Source of the DNA: Cylindrobasidium torrendii FP15055 ss-10
Taxonomy: Eukaryota > Basidiomycota > Agaricomycetes > Agaricales > Physalacriaceae
Length of the DNA stretch: 64,000 bases
Direction of reading: 5' to 3'
NCBI GenBank assembly: GCA_000934385.1
Contig: KN880439.1
Coordinates: forward strand, 186,001 to 250,000
The position numbers and the translations under genes are program-made. Below are positions 46,842 to 59,813 of the stretch, piece by piece (position 1 is the stretch's first letter; each line of letters begins with the position of its first letter). The notes beneath the pieces are model-generated. The model was not told the DNA's origin and made no database searches. It was given only the letters and a program-made list of their open reading frames with translations.

Positions 46842-49800
46842 ATGGTTCTCCGCGCGGAAATCGTCTCTGCGTTCGAGTTCATTGGGTGTACTCCAGATAC
46901 ACCACAAGACGAAGCTAACAGGGCGTACAAGAAGCTTGCTCTCCAGTACGCGCGACACCCATTTGCAACAAAATAGTGCACTTATACTCACTACCTTCTG
47001 CGCAGAAATCACCCGGACAAGAATCCTTCTAAAGATGCCACAGCAAAGTTTCAGGAGGTGCGCCGTGCTGTCCTCTGGAATAGCAGAAGAGGCTGAACAA
47101 ATCGATAGCTTAGCGCCGCCTGGAACACATGTCTACGCCATTACGAACATCCACACATGAGCGAGGAGACCCCTACTTTCGAACGAGGGTCGAGCGGTGG
47201 ACACTCATTCCATTCGGATCAGGATGTTCCACTGGACGAGGAACTAGCGCGCGAATTCTTCGAGTGAGTGGCAGTGACTTGTCGTGATGCAGCGGCTGAT
47301 CCTAGACCAGCTTCTTGTTCAAGCAAGCATTCTATGGAAGAGGGTCCTATAACGCTGGGAAAAGTGCGTGCTCGCAATCCCTCCCCTTCCCTTCGTCTTA
47401 CGCCCCATCCAGAGTTCCGTGAACAACGAGCATACACCGACGGATTTGTTTTTGTGTTTAGAGAGAACTTTGCAGACCAGCAGGAGCGAATCTCGCGGAA
47501 CAAAGCTAGACAGAAACGCGCGAATGAAGCATTTGCGAAGCGCCAGGCTGATTTTGGTGCGTCCTTGCTCAATCTCAGGTTGTCGCCACTCACGCCACTC
47601 AGCCGAGGAATGTCGCCAGGAAGAGGCTGCCGCTGCCAAGAAGAAAGCAGAGGAGCGCCGGCTGGACAGTATCTACACCGAGGCGCGCGTTACCGCGTTC
47701 AAGGCCGCACGCACCGGCAATGGCGCCGAAGTCCGGCGCCTCGTCGAAGCTCATGACCTCTGTGTGACTGATCCAGAGAAGCTACCGAAGCGGACGGCAC
47801 AGTCCAAGAAGGCGCCAGCGGCCGTTCCCAAGCACGAGACTCTCCTTCATGTTGCTGCCGGCTTCTGCGATGTGGCCACCGTCGACTTCCTCTACAACCG
47901 GGGCGCTAACCCAAGCGCCCTCACTGGCGCCGATCTAACTCCCTTCCATGTTGCGTGCTTCCGTGGCAACGCAGCCACCGCGCAGTATTTCCTTGATCTC
48001 AAGCCTCGGCCAGAGGGTTGTCATCCCAGCAAAGCCGTCAGTCCTGCCAACAAGGACACGCCTCTTATGATTGCCGCCAAAAGTGTCCATCGCACGGTCG
48101 CTATCATCCAGTTGCTCACTAAGCATGCTCCTGTACACACTGTCAAAGATGCGTGGAATGTATTCGACGGTCTACAATTCGACGGGCAGGATGTAACCGA
48201 ATTCAAGCGTGTGCTCGAGAGCAAGGTTGGTCCTTGCCTCGATGGTCGTCAGTAACTTACGTTTGGCAGGTGGGCTTTGTACCCCCAGACCAGTTCGACG
48301 AAAATGAGCGTCTCACGCCAAAGCAACGCAAAAAGCTTGAACGTGAAGAGAAGGAGAAGCGCAAGCAGCAGGATGAGCTCAACAGACAGAAGAACGAGAA
48401 GAAGGCTCAGGAAAAGCGGATCAGGGAACAGGAAGAGCGTGAGAAACTCGAGGCTATTGCTGCTGTCGAACGGCAGCTCGAGCAGGAGCGCCTTGCTGAG
48501 CAGGCCCGTATCAGGAAGCTGCGCGAGGAAGAGGAGGCACGGCAACGACGTGCGCGAGAAGAGGAGTTGGCGCGGCAGAGGAAGCGTCAGGAAGAAGAGG
48601 CAGCACGGCAAAAACGATTGCTTGAAGAGGCGGAGGCTCGTAAGAAAGCTGTTGAAGAGCGCAAACGCGCTGCGGCCGAGCGCCAGCGTCTCGAAGTCGA
48701 GAACAAGCGCCGGGAGGAAGAGCGTCGGGCCCGGGAGCTTCAACGTCAACAAGAGGCAGCAGAGGCCAGCAGAAGGCAGAAGGAGGCGGATGCTCGCGCC
48801 GCAGAGGCCAAACGCATCCGCGAGGAGCAGGAAGCCGAAAGCCGCCGCAAGCAGATGGCTGCTGCAGAACAAGCTAGACGCGATGCCCAATTGCGTGCGG
48901 AAATTGAGGCGAAGGTCAGACTAGAGCTCGGCGCACAGTTGCGCGCGGAGGCGGAGGCGAAGGTACGGGCTGAAATGGAGTGGGCTGCCCGACAGAGGTT
49001 ACAAGAGCAGCAAGACGCTGAGAAGCGCACCTTCGATGTGGCAGAGGGGTTGGCTGCGCAACAAGAAGCGAAGCGTGCCCTTTTGAAGCAGAAGCGCAAG
49101 GAGAAGCTCCAGTTGAAGAAGGAAGCCAAGAAGACAGAGATTCAGGTGAGCTTTCCTCCCTTTTCCTCTGAATCCACCATGCTAAACAACAATGAAAGTC
49201 TCCTGCTCCAACCATAGTGCCAACGCTGCCGACAGTGATGACGGACATCGCAGCTGCGGCGCCCGCCCCGACCGCTCAAAAGTCCGACAGGCCGTGTCGC
49301 TGGTTCCAAAAGGGCTACTGTCGTTTTGGGAAGAAATGTCGGGACCTTCATGTCCCTGTAGAGGTAGGTTGCATCCCGTCCTTCTGCACATTGTGTTCAT
49401 GGATCCACAGGAGCCTTCACAGCAACCTACGCCGTTGACTCCCTCCCCTCCTGCTCGAATCCCCGCGGCGGCCTCCGTTACGCCGACCTCTTCTACTGTT
49501 GCTCCAGCTCCTCAGGCCAAGCGCGCACTCAAGCCATGTCGATACTTCGCCAAAGGTGGCTGTGTGCGAGGAGACAAGTGTAAATGGGCGCATGTCCAGC
49601 CCGAGGCGCCCAAACAAACGGCCTATCTTCCGTCTCCTACACCATCATCCCCGACTATGCCCGTGCGAGAGGAGGTTCAGACGGCGCCTCTTGCAGAGGA
49701 TGAGCTCTTTCCGAAGATAAAGTTGCAAGCAAAGCAGAGTTATGTGGCAACGGAACCGCTTTCACCGCCAGCGGAAAACCCTCCTGCAAAGAAGAAAAGA

Positions 49801-49842
49801 CCATACTTCCCGAAGAAAGCGCGTGTAGCCAAGGCTGCATAA
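46842..49842 (+). CDS. DnaJ / ankyrin / coiled-coil / double CCCH zinc-finger protein
   Basis: Nine exons: 46842..46945, 47006..47057, 47109..47263, 47311..47363, 47413..47556, 47603..48225, 48270..49145, 49199..49363, 49411..49842; 2604 nt, 867 aa. A J-domain begins at about residue 10 (AFEFIGCTPDTPQDEANRAY, HPD tripeptide in QNHPDKNPSK), so it should stimulate Hsp70. Ankyrin-like repeats follow (HETLLHVAAGFCDVATVDFL, LTPFHVACFRGNAATAQYFL, KDTPLMIAAKSVHRTVAIIQ), then about 290 residues of highly charged Glu/Arg/Lys/Ala helix (exon 7), then two C-x7-C-x5-C-x3-H fingers, CRWFQKGYCRFGKKCRDLH and CRYFAKGGCVRGDKCKWAH, which normally bind RNA. The end is basic (KKKRPYFPKKARVAKAA). The role is not known; coupling chaperone activity to RNA or ribosomes is inference. 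Confidence 0.88.
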
Positions 49843-50585
49843 TTCACGAAGACTATTGACGAACATGGCACGACAATGTTGTGTGCTGAAGATGACAGAC
49901 GGCCTGATTGGGTCTGTCCGAAAGAAATGAATGTTAGGCTGATATAATTATCATGTTGTAGTAATGTCCACACTGCTGTGGGCCGTCTGTTGCATGCTGT
50001 TTTTCTTGTATGTTACTCATTGCGTTGAAATTGCATTTTCTCCTTGTCTTGATTGTTGTTGTGTACATTACCGTCGGAGAACGTGAGAAAACCGTCGGGG
50101 GTCCCAATACAATTGTGTGCCCCGAGGGCCGATGTTAAGATGGATCAAAGTCTTACTGCATTTGTACTTGGTAGAACGGCGGGAACAAAGTAAATCAACG
50201 TTAGTCTCTGGCAGTGTCTACTTTTTTCATACTACTCAGGGCACTGAGCGCTCGGGCAGTCCAGAGGTACTCCAAACCCGACGCTTGCACATCAGTTAGA
50301 GCCTTGGCATGATGGCGTGCGGGCGTCCTAGTGCTTTTTGTGACCATTCATTCATGTCTGGCCGATCCTTTGTTGTGCCAATCTACCTCGTAGTTTTCCG
50401 ACTGAGCGGCACGTTCTCGAGCCACTTTTACCGTCCGCGATTCTTGCGTGGACCTGAATCATTTTCCAGCCTATCAACGTTTTCGAAAGAAGCCGCGTTC
50501 CGTCATCACGCACATTGTAGGGACTAGTATAAAGAGTGCACGATGCTTCAGCCCCGCACGACCTCCTTGCTCTTGTGCTTTAGCA
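49843..50585. other. intergenic region upstream of the glycoside hydrolase gene
   Basis: 743 bp between two plus-strand genes, holding the 3' UTR of the DnaJ gene and the promoter of the hydrolase. No other feature is supported. Confidence 0.45.
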
Positions 50586-52198
50586 ATGGCTCCCGGTGTT
50601 TGTCGCTTGGTCGCGCGCGCTGCTGCTGCTGCTGCCACTACTTCGACTTATAATCCATCGACGACGACTGATATCACGACTGCGACGACCGGCGGGAACT
50701 TGCCAACTTCTACTTCAACTGGCGCTTCTCTGAACGATGTAATACCACAATGGAAACTCTCTAATGTCCTCTCAAATATGATAGATGTGTCGGATAACAG
50801 GTAAGTATTCTCTGACACAGACTGCCATAGCTAACCACACCAATAGTTGGGAGCTTGGCACCGCTGCAGAAGCCCTTCTCGAGTTCTCATACCCCTCATA
50901 CTCTGTCTTCAATGAAAGCGCATTCCCTCCTTCTACTGCAGTCTCTATCTCAACCACTGCAGCGGATGTTTACACTATTGCGTACGAGTGCGTGTTATAA
51001 CCTAGCTGTCCGAGCGTTCGGCTGATGTGCATTGTGCGCAGCGTTGTCTCGAACATGTCCTCAGATGCAGTCACCTTGATGCAGGACGATGCTGTTGGAG
51101 ATCCCCCCAGTGCGTCCAGATCCAGTGTCCTTTGTGCATGCGTTCTCATGATGGCAAACCTAGGCATTGGCGTGGCCGTTCTCTTGGCGAACTGGACACA
51201 ACAAAGTTATGACACGGCTGCCTTTGGATCGGCGGCGAGCAAGCAGTTGAACTACTTGTTGAACGACGCACCACGCTCGGATGCGGGCGCTATTTCGCAT
51301 CGAGCAGAGCAAGTGCAACTTTGGTGGGCATCTATCTGTTCAAACGTGTGAATGATGTTGCTGAAGACCGCTAGGGCCGATTCCGTTTTCATGGTTCCGC
51401 CGTTCCTCGCCTATTATGGTGCCCTTGCAGGTGGGGACCGCGAGGTCGAGCTCCTCAATGAAGCGTACACCCAAATATCGTTGTATCGGGACGCATTGTT
51501 GGACTACGACAGTGGATCTGGCCTGTGGAAACACATTGTGCTGGGCACTTCGGTGGATAGTACCCATTGGGCAACAGGTAAATATTTCTACGTTCCTCGT
51601 CGGTGGAGACGCTGAATCTTCGGTAGGAAATGCTTGGGCGGCGGCTGGAATGACGCGAGTTCTGATGACCATGGAGCATACGGCACAGGCAGACCTTTTC
51701 GCTAGCCATCGGTCGAACCTCACGGACTGGATATTTGAGGTTCTTGGGAGCGCGTGGGAATACCAGGTGCGTTCCTTCTCTTGGTGTTTGCTTTGGGTCA
51801 CCGACTGACATTCCCTCAAGACGGACAACGGGGCAGTTCGAAATACAATCGATAACGAAGACAGCTTCGAGGATGCATCAGCTACCGCGCTGCTTGCTGC
51901 TGTGACATACCGTATGGCTGTCTATAGTCCATACCTCATCGAAAACGCGGACCGCGCGTTGTCCTACATCGCCGACTCAGTTGATTCAGACGGGTGGCTG
52001 CAGAATACAGTCAATCCTCTAACGTTCAACAGTCCCTCTGCAGCTGGGGACCACAGTCCAGAGGGCCAAGCCTTTGTAGTGCTTCTGGCTGCTGCATATC
52101 GAGATTGGCTTGCGCAAAACTCGAGTTCGACATCTGTTGCTGCGGCCCTGAAGCTGAAGGCTGACTTCTCCATTCACCTGGTGGATAGTAAGGAATAA
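50586..52198 (+). CDS. six-hairpin glycosidase, GH88/GH105-like
   Basis: Likely unsaturated glucuronyl/rhamnogalacturonyl hydrolase acting on oligosaccharides released by pectin or glycosaminoglycan lyases. Six exons: 50586..50800, 50847..50987, 51042..51323, 51375..51577, 51627..51766, 51821..52198; 452 aa. Features of the (alpha/alpha)6 fold: SWELGTAAEALLEFSYPSYS, DSVFMVPPFLAYYGALAG, GLWKHIVLG, STHWATGNAWAAAGMTRVL (equivalent of the family W-x-R/T-GN-x-W motif), SATALLAAVTYRMAV, DSDGWLQNTVNPLTF, HSPEGQAFVVLLAAAYRDW. Family members are usually secreted or periplasmic, but the N-terminus here (MAPGVCRLVARAAAAAATTS) is a poor signal peptide, so the start or an upstream exon may be wrong. The linker after it is Thr/Ser-rich. 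Confidence 0.82.
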
Positions 52199-52619
52199 AA
52201 GCAAAAGGAAATTACTTCAAAATGTACTACTATTTTATGTTTTATTATGTTTCATGCAGTAAAGCATGGTCGGCGGTTTTCGCTTCGGTTGTTTGTGTAT
52301 CCAAATCTTACATAGAATAAATTTGACATGGCTTTGTCTTTGTGTCCTCTTTGAAATTACTGTGAGTCCTTTGGTTCTCGCGGCGACGTGCTGTTCATCA
52401 GTGGGTTGATATCTCAAATCGACATGCGCCAGGAAAAAGAAGAAAGGGCTTGCATACTTAGAAAATTCTAGTTTGTATGCTCCAATGTACGTTGAACGTT
52501 GAAGTTCAAGCAGGGTGCCGTGATCCGCAAGTCATTGGGTGCGGCCGACGGTCCGGAGGCCCGAACCGCACTTGTTTTCATACTGTGAGACGAACGCGTC
52601 TCTGTGGGACGTTGCAAAG
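52199..52619. other. intergenic region upstream of THO2
   Basis: 421 bp between two plus-strand genes; no additional feature seen. Confidence 0.45.
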
Positions 52620-55600
52620 ATGGAGGCCGTGAACGCTGTCAGTCGATGGCTTCAGAAATGGACGGCAAGCGGTGAACAGGAATGGTGCGTCGCTTCTTTA
52701 CAAAACGTCTTTGTTCGCCTCAAAGGTATTCTAGTCGCGCCTTTGTGTCGCCTCATCATCTCAAACTCACGGATTCGGTATCTTCTGCCACCGTATTCAG
52801 TGTATACCAAGCACTGCTGTATGCAACGGTGGCTACTTGGACCGGAAAGGCCAAGCTTACGGGAAGCGCCTTCACGAACTTCGTCAAGTCCGCCGTCGAT
52901 GGCATGCCCTCGACATCCACAGCATCACCGCCTGCAGTCGATCCTATGCGTGCTACATTCGGGGAACACCTCGTGGATATCATCTGGGCGCTGGATATTG
53001 ATTTGGACGAGGTAGCCGCCGAGGCCAAAGCTGCTTCAGGCAACAGCAATCCTGAAGTAGTCAAAAGAGGCACACTCAAGGCGGGAATTGTGGAAGCGGA
53101 CAGAGTAACGCTGGCGGATATTACCAGGGCACTGTTGGTGCGTGGCGCGCGCACAGTGCAGTCACATTACTGACCATGTACATAGGTTGCTGGCATTATC
53201 GACAAATACATAGCCGCAGAGCGCCTCGAATTTCCGCTCCTGAAGCGAGTTAATCTCATCCAAGACGACAAGGACTCGAATAAGAAGGAAGTCAGGATGC
53301 GCACGAGGCTCTTGTGCGTACGCCACGAACCAGTTCTCGACATTGCTCAAACATTTCATTCCACAGCTACAAGCAGAACAAGTTCAATCTACTACGTGAA
53401 CAGTCTGAAGGTTATAGCAAGCTTACCACCGAGCTGACAAGCAGCCTTGGTCCTCCACATTCTCCCGCAACTGCGCGCCCCGCTGAAGCCCTAGAGGACG
53501 TATCTGAGCGCACGAAAGCGGTCTGGGACAAGATCATTAGCATCGTTGGCTATTTCGACCTTGATCCCAATCGCGCGCTGGACATAATACTCGACGTATT
53601 CTCTACCCACATCGCCACACATCACACATTTTTCCTGGCGCTTCTGGCTTGTTCTCCTTGGGCTGGCGCTTACCAGTCACACTCTCCAAAAGCCATGGAA
53701 CTCGATACCCAGACCCCTTCATTTGACGGCAAGAAATTGGAGGAGATTTTGACGTTACTGGAACCTGCAACAAACCCTGACACGAACAACGACCAGCGCA
53801 GCCGTGTCCTTGCGCAGGTGCTAGGCTTCAAGTTCGCGTACTATAGTGTGCGTATTCTTCTTCAAAATACTGATGTATGGTTTGACATCCCACCCACAGG
53901 GTGTCGAGCCGTCAGAAGTCACCTCGCGCAACCTCTACATGACCGCAGCTCTACTTATTCGAGAAGGGTTCATTACTCTCGAAGACCTTTATCCACATGT
54001 AAGTATTTCAATCATTCTTGTCGATTCCTTTTTCATGGAGATCATCAGCTTGTTGCCAATGACACAGAAGACGAGGGCAAAGCTGCATACAAAGCCACGA
54101 TCGAGGAGCGTATCTCTGCCCTCCGCGTCAGTAATCTTGCCATGGCTGCTCCCTTAGACTCGATGACCCCTCCAACAAACGGTCGGCCCAAGGCAGCTGA
54201 GCCGAAAAGTGCGCAGGCGCAAGTTAAGGAACCTCCCACACAGACCATGGGTATCATTGCTGCACTCTTGACCGTGGGTTCCGTAAAGCCCGCCCTCTGG
54301 CTTTTGGCTAAGTACCCTTGGATGGTGGACGCGTTTCCGGAGATTGCGGATGTCATGATTCGTGTCGCGAGAGCATCGGTGACCCCACTGTACGAAGAAG
54401 CTTTGAAGAAACCACCTAACACAAGCTGGCTCCAGCCCCGCGCGCGATTCACGACCACCGGCGTTGTTCCACCTCCTCAGCGCAAACCAGTCCTCACAAT
54501 CCGGGCTCCCACTCCACCATCGACTGCAAGCATCGATTTTGTGTTCTTTTTCCCGGACTGGGAACAGTCGATCCCTATCTGCACAAAGTTGGACGATTTG
54601 ATACCCATAATTGAGCCTCTTCTCATGGTCATCAAACTGCATGTCACTCGCGACCTTGTCTTCTTAACGAAGCTGTGTCGCCTAGCAAGGAAACACATCG
54701 AATCCATCACTCCAAATGTGCGTAGAAAATTCCGCCCTCCAATTTTGATTTCTCAAAGACCATTCAGGCGGATACCGGGAAGCCCGATCCCAACGACCCG
54801 ATACGACAGTTTTGGTACAAGATGCTCCGCCTCGTATTCATACCTGGTCTTTCTGCGATGCATGGAAGTGCAGTGATCAATGTCGAAATTTGGAACCTCA
54901 TCAAGCTTTACGAGTCATCAGAACGTTGGCGCCTGTATGCGGAATGGAAGTCCTCCATATACCAACAGCACAGCGAACTAGCTGTCCGCAGAGTCGAGGC
55001 TGACCGTGAAGCGAAAGACATCCTGCGGCGCGTTTCGGGCACTACCATTGATGTTATGTCAAACGCTATCGCCAAACTTGTCAGCACGAACCCTTGTCTC
55101 TTCTTCACACCCGCAGTCAACCAAATCATGGCATACGATGGAGCTCTTCCGGACAACGTTGCCAAAGCGCTGAGGGGTATAACGCAATTGGGCTATGATG
55201 TTTTGAACTTTACTATCCTCGAGGCACTCGCCGGTTCCAGGCAGCGAGTTCAAGAGGATGGCCTCACTATCAGCCCGTGGCTTACCCGTGAGTTTACGGC
55301 TGTTTCCAAGATTTCCAACTCATCTCCTATCCTCTGAAGGGTTGTCTGCCTTTACCGGCAAGCTGTATCGCCAATATGGCGCCAACGTCGAGTCTATCTT
55401 GGAATATATCGTCCACCAACTGCACAATCGATCCACGGCCGACATTGAAGTCCTCCGCGCCCTGATCTTGCAAATGACGGACATTGAACCTCTTCCATCG
55501 CTCACGGACGGTCAAGTACAGGCAATGTCTGGTGGTCCCCACCTGTGCATAGAGACCGTAGCATCGGAGAAACGGGGAGCGTCACATACCCCGGACAAAA

Positions 55601-58600
55601 ACGTGGTGCGCGCTGCAGAACGCTTCGGGAAAGCGCTTGTGTCCTCGAAACTTGCTCTGCCGCTTCTGGTCGAAGTGGCTCAGCAGCGCCAGACTGCCGT
55701 CTTCAGCAGTCCTAGCACGCATTTGAAATCTCTTGCTAAACTTTACGACCTCGTGCGATATCCTCTATAACCCACTCCGATTGCCACTTACGTGTTCTCA
55801 GACACACAGTGTTCTTGGTCAATACCTCAGCGTGTTGACGACGTCTTGGATACCGCTCGAAGTGTACGCCAACGAGATTTTACCTCCGTTGGGAGATTTG
55901 GGAGAACTCTACGGTATATGTGCACCCATATGCATGCAGATTTATCGGCCTGTTCTTACTGAGAAGATATTGGTATAGTTCTATTGCGTTCGTTTTCGGT
56001 TATTTAACCCTCTATAGGTCAAATGGGTGGCCCTGGAGAAACAAGAGAGTGCTGAGCGGGAGCGGTCGCTCAAGGAGGCTATGAAGGCAAAGCGGAACGC
56101 AACTTCGAGCGCCGCTTCTCGAGTTGCATCGCCAGTGACGGGCAAGACTACAAATGAAGCTCAGCCGGCTGCAGCGAATGGAACGAATGCACCTGCGCCA
56201 ACATCTGCGGCTCCTGAAACTGCACCAGCTCTCATGGACGTAGATGTTCCCGCTCCTGTTTTGCTTACTGCCACAGCTCCTGGAAGTCCATGGTTGCCAG
56301 AGCTGGAGGTTCATTTCGCCGAAGTCAAGAGACTGTTGCCCGAAAAGGTGTACAACACGCTTGGGTATGCCCCCCTGTGATTTCTCGCGCGAAGACTAAC
56401 AAAATGATAGTCCTGGGTTCTATTTGACGTTCTGGCAACTCTCGATGTACGATTTGACGCCACCTATAGTAAGCTACGAGCAAGCTGTTGCTCTGCTCCG
56501 CTCGCGTGCGAAGAAGGAAGATGATCAAGCCCGCGAGATTGCTCGAGCAAACAGGACCTATCGCACGCGCGCATATCTTGAGAAGCAGGACCAGTACGAC
56601 AAAGGCATAGAGAATTTGCAAAGTGAGATGAAGACCCAGTGTATCTCTCGCACGTGCACCATAAGGAGGTTCGCAACCGAGAAAATGCATTGGTTTGCTG
56701 GTAGTATGTTGTTCTTTAGTCTGAACAAGCGCACCTTGCTTATTAATCCTACAGCTACGGTCACCCCTAACGCTTTGCTGGAGGTTTTCCACGAGCATTG
56801 CCTCATTCCACGATGCTTGATGTCACCCATGGACGCGGAGTACGCCGCACAAATGGTTCGTGCAATGCACAATGCCGGCACACCTGGATTCCACACCATG
56901 GCTTGCTACAATATGGTACGTTGACGTTACTCACCTCAAATCAGCGAGGTTCTCAATCAAATTTTTAGCTTCTCAAAGACTTGCCAGCCACCATCGTTTT
57001 CTCATGCAGCGAGGACGAGGCCAGAAACTACGGCCGCTTCCTGCGTTCGATTCTGGCAGATCTGCACAAATGGCACAAGGACGAAACCGCTTACCTGAGT
57101 GACAACCGCATCAAATCTCATGGAAAGTCCCTTCCCGGTATGCGCATGCGATTCCGGGTCGACAAGGAACCCATCTTGCACTCCCAATTCCAGCAAGTGC
57201 TCAGGAAATGGCATCAGAAACTTGTCACCGTAGGGCAATTCTTGTCCATCCGGTGTTGTCAATATTCATCCTTGCACAGAGCTTCACGGACTGTTTCAAG
57301 ACCGGCGAATACATGCATGTCTACAACAGTATACTGGTCTTGAACGCAATGCTTCCAGAGTTCCCCATGCCTACTATCGCTCAGCACTCTGGCAAGACGA
57401 TCAAGAGTACGATGGAGGCCTTCCTCGCGAAGGAGACGCGGGAAGACGTCAGCCAGCTTGGTGCATCTTACTTAGCTGGTTTGAAGAAGGAGGAAAGGAA
57501 GTGGCCCGACTTACACCATGAGAAGGCTGCGGCACCCAAAGACAAAATCCCTACCGCACCCAAAGAGAAGGACCTCAATGTCGCTGCCGCGCCTTTCAAA
57601 CCCAGAGCGTCTCCTGTTCAAGCACAGTCTTCCCCAGCGCACTCAAATGGGAATAGCGATAACAAGCGTTCAAACGGTGCCCCACCTACTTCTATTTCTA
57701 CACCTTCGGCACCAAGAGCTCACCAATCCCTTCCTCCAAGACCCGGTATTCAAGGTGGCTCCAAGAGCTCGACTGAACCGTACGTCCGCCTTTTCATAGT
57801 GTACGGTACCCTCAAACTTTTTTCAGTCCCCGACATCCGGATGTTCCTCGTCCAGAGCTTATCCGTGGCCGAGTTCAGCGAGACACTGGTTCGCCTGCAC
57901 CGACCGTAGATATACGACCGACATCTCACATTCCTACTGGACCTAAAGACGAAACTCACCGACCTCAACCTGCACCTGCAATTCGAACTGCTCCGGCCCC
58001 AGAAGGTCCCCCGTCGCGAGGTCCTTCGACGCCTCTGAGGCATGAGATCCAGCCCATGCCCCCACCGAATGAACCCAGTCAAACGTCATCAGCCCAGCAC
58101 TTGCGGGACGCAGCCCTGCAATCCCGAGGTGACAAGGAGAAGGATTCGATGAAAGTGGACGATGCTAGGGAAAAACGAGCAGTACCTATGGAATCGTCTC
58201 GCAGTCGCAATGCTTCGCCACGCCGTCGATCAATCTCACCGCGACCTGGTACACGGTCATCGAGTCTTGACAGCCGTGGAAGCCGACATCGCAAAGATGC
58301 CGATGACCAGGCTAAGGAAAAAGACAAGAGTCGCCTGGATGACAGGCGGGCTGGTGGACGGGAAGCGTCTCGGATTCCTCTCGAACGACGTGACAGTCTT
58401 TCTCTGCCGCGGGAAAAGGAGAGCACGGACAGGCATAGGCGGGAAAGACACGAGGGTGGTCATCGTGGTGAGAATAGGGAACGCGAGCGCCCCAGTGAAA
58501 GGGAGAAAGAGCGAGATCGTGACCGCGGTGGCGATCGCAATGGCACGGATCGACACAGGCGTAGTGTGGTCGAGGAGCAGCGTGACCGTCATGGGAAAGA

Positions 58601-59509
58601 ACGCGAGCCTGCCAGTGCTATGACGAGCATTCGGGGCGCGGCTACTTTGGCTGCATCAGCCAGCTCAAGAGACGAATTAAAGAGGAAGCGTGACGAGGAT
58701 GTGAGTTCTTTCTTTTTATCCCCAACTGGATCTCACGGCGGTAGGCACCGATACATAATGGTGACCGCGACGCACGTCGGAGTACACGCAAAGAAGGCCA
58801 TCGAGACTCGGATCGTGGAAGTTCTGGACGGAGAGACAAGGAGAGGGACGACCGACAGGGTGGACGTGACCGCCGGAGGGAGAATGAGGGTCGGTCAAGG
58901 CGTGAACGCTCTGAAGAAAGAGCTGCTCCCCCGGCAGTTGATAAGAGGGCTGAAATTGACAGTCGACCGCCGACTCCCCGTGTGCTGCCTTCGCAGCCCA
59001 GGGCAGACCGTGCGACTGGTGGGCCCCCAACGCCGACAGCCTCCCAGCCCCCATCTGCCCCGATGCCTGTGGAAGACCGAGCCGCAAACAATGACCCTCC
59101 TCAATCACCACGAATAGTTCGTGGCAGTAGTCTTCTTGATCGCATAGGAGATGGCGGCGAGGGCGGTAATGGTGGTGGGGGCAGGGGCCCTCCACCGTCA
59201 GGACCTCGTGTAAGTGATACAGACCGCAGTGGGATCCCTCGCAAGCGTCGTGAGTAACGCTTTATACACTTCCAAATCGTATTTCTGATGGACTGTGCAG
59301 AGCTGGATGCCAATGATAACCCTGCTTTGGATAAACCGCTGGAGGCCGGTATTACCAACAGCAACAAGCGTGCGAGAACGAGCAGCTTGCGTGGTTCAGC
59401 AGACTTTGGGTCGCGCCGTGGTGGTAACCGTGGGTTTGATTCGATTCAGAGCCATCTTTCCTCAAATGGAGGTGGTGGCCGCAGGGGCCCTGGCAGGCGC
59501 AATGGGTAG
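52620..59509 (+). CDS. THO2: THO complex subunit 2 (THO2/THOC2)
   Basis: Scaffold of the THO/TREX complex that couples transcription to mRNA packaging and export and limits R-loops. Seventeen exons: 52620..52684, 52726..53137, 53186..53313, 53367..53847, 53900..53998, 54049..54717, 54768..55287, 55340..55752, 55802..55972, 56018..56364, 56411..56700, 56755..56915, 56969..57223, 57280..57779, 57827..58700, 58745..59249, 59301..59509; 6099 nt, 2032 aa. Signatures: RTRLFYKQNKFNLLREQSEG, GVEPSEVTSRNLYMTAALLI, FWYKMLRLVFIPGLSAMHGS, YLTFWQLSMYDLTPPI, HCLIPRCLMSPMDAEYAAQM, GTPGFHTMACYNMLLKDLPA and CFKTGEYMHVYNSILVLNAM. From about residue 1480 the protein is disordered and very rich in Arg/Asp/Glu/Ser (REREKERDRDR-type), ending in a Gly/Arg tail GGGGRRGPGRRNG, as in THOC2 C-termini that bind nucleic acid. 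Confidence 0.94.
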
Positions 59510-59813
59510 TTTATGTGATTTGTTGACTTTTTGTAATTGTACGTAGTGTGAACATTGCCGATGGTCCTACACGGATGGGTCATTTTCTCCTCGTTTCATA
59601 GTGGATGTAAATCCCGGACGCGTCAATGTGGGGCACTTGAGTCTTGCATTAATAGACGCACTCACCAAGGAAAACATGGTCGATGGAACAAAGACATTAT
59701 ACCACCACCGGAAACATATACATACAGCACACGATGACGAAACTGGGTTTTCACGGCCGTAAACGGGTACACTGAATACATTACATCGCCTCGGAGAGTA
59801 TCTGTCCATTTCT
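59510..59813. other. intergenic, convergent 3' ends of THO2 and HBS1
   Basis: 304 bp with no further feature seen. Confidence 0.5.

Noticed and set aside
48249..48890. Minus-strand open frame of 213 codons, very Leu/Phe-rich
   Set aside because: It is the antisense of the Glu/Lys/Arg coiled coil of the DnaJ protein, which automatically yields Leu/Phe/Ser codons; not a membrane protein.
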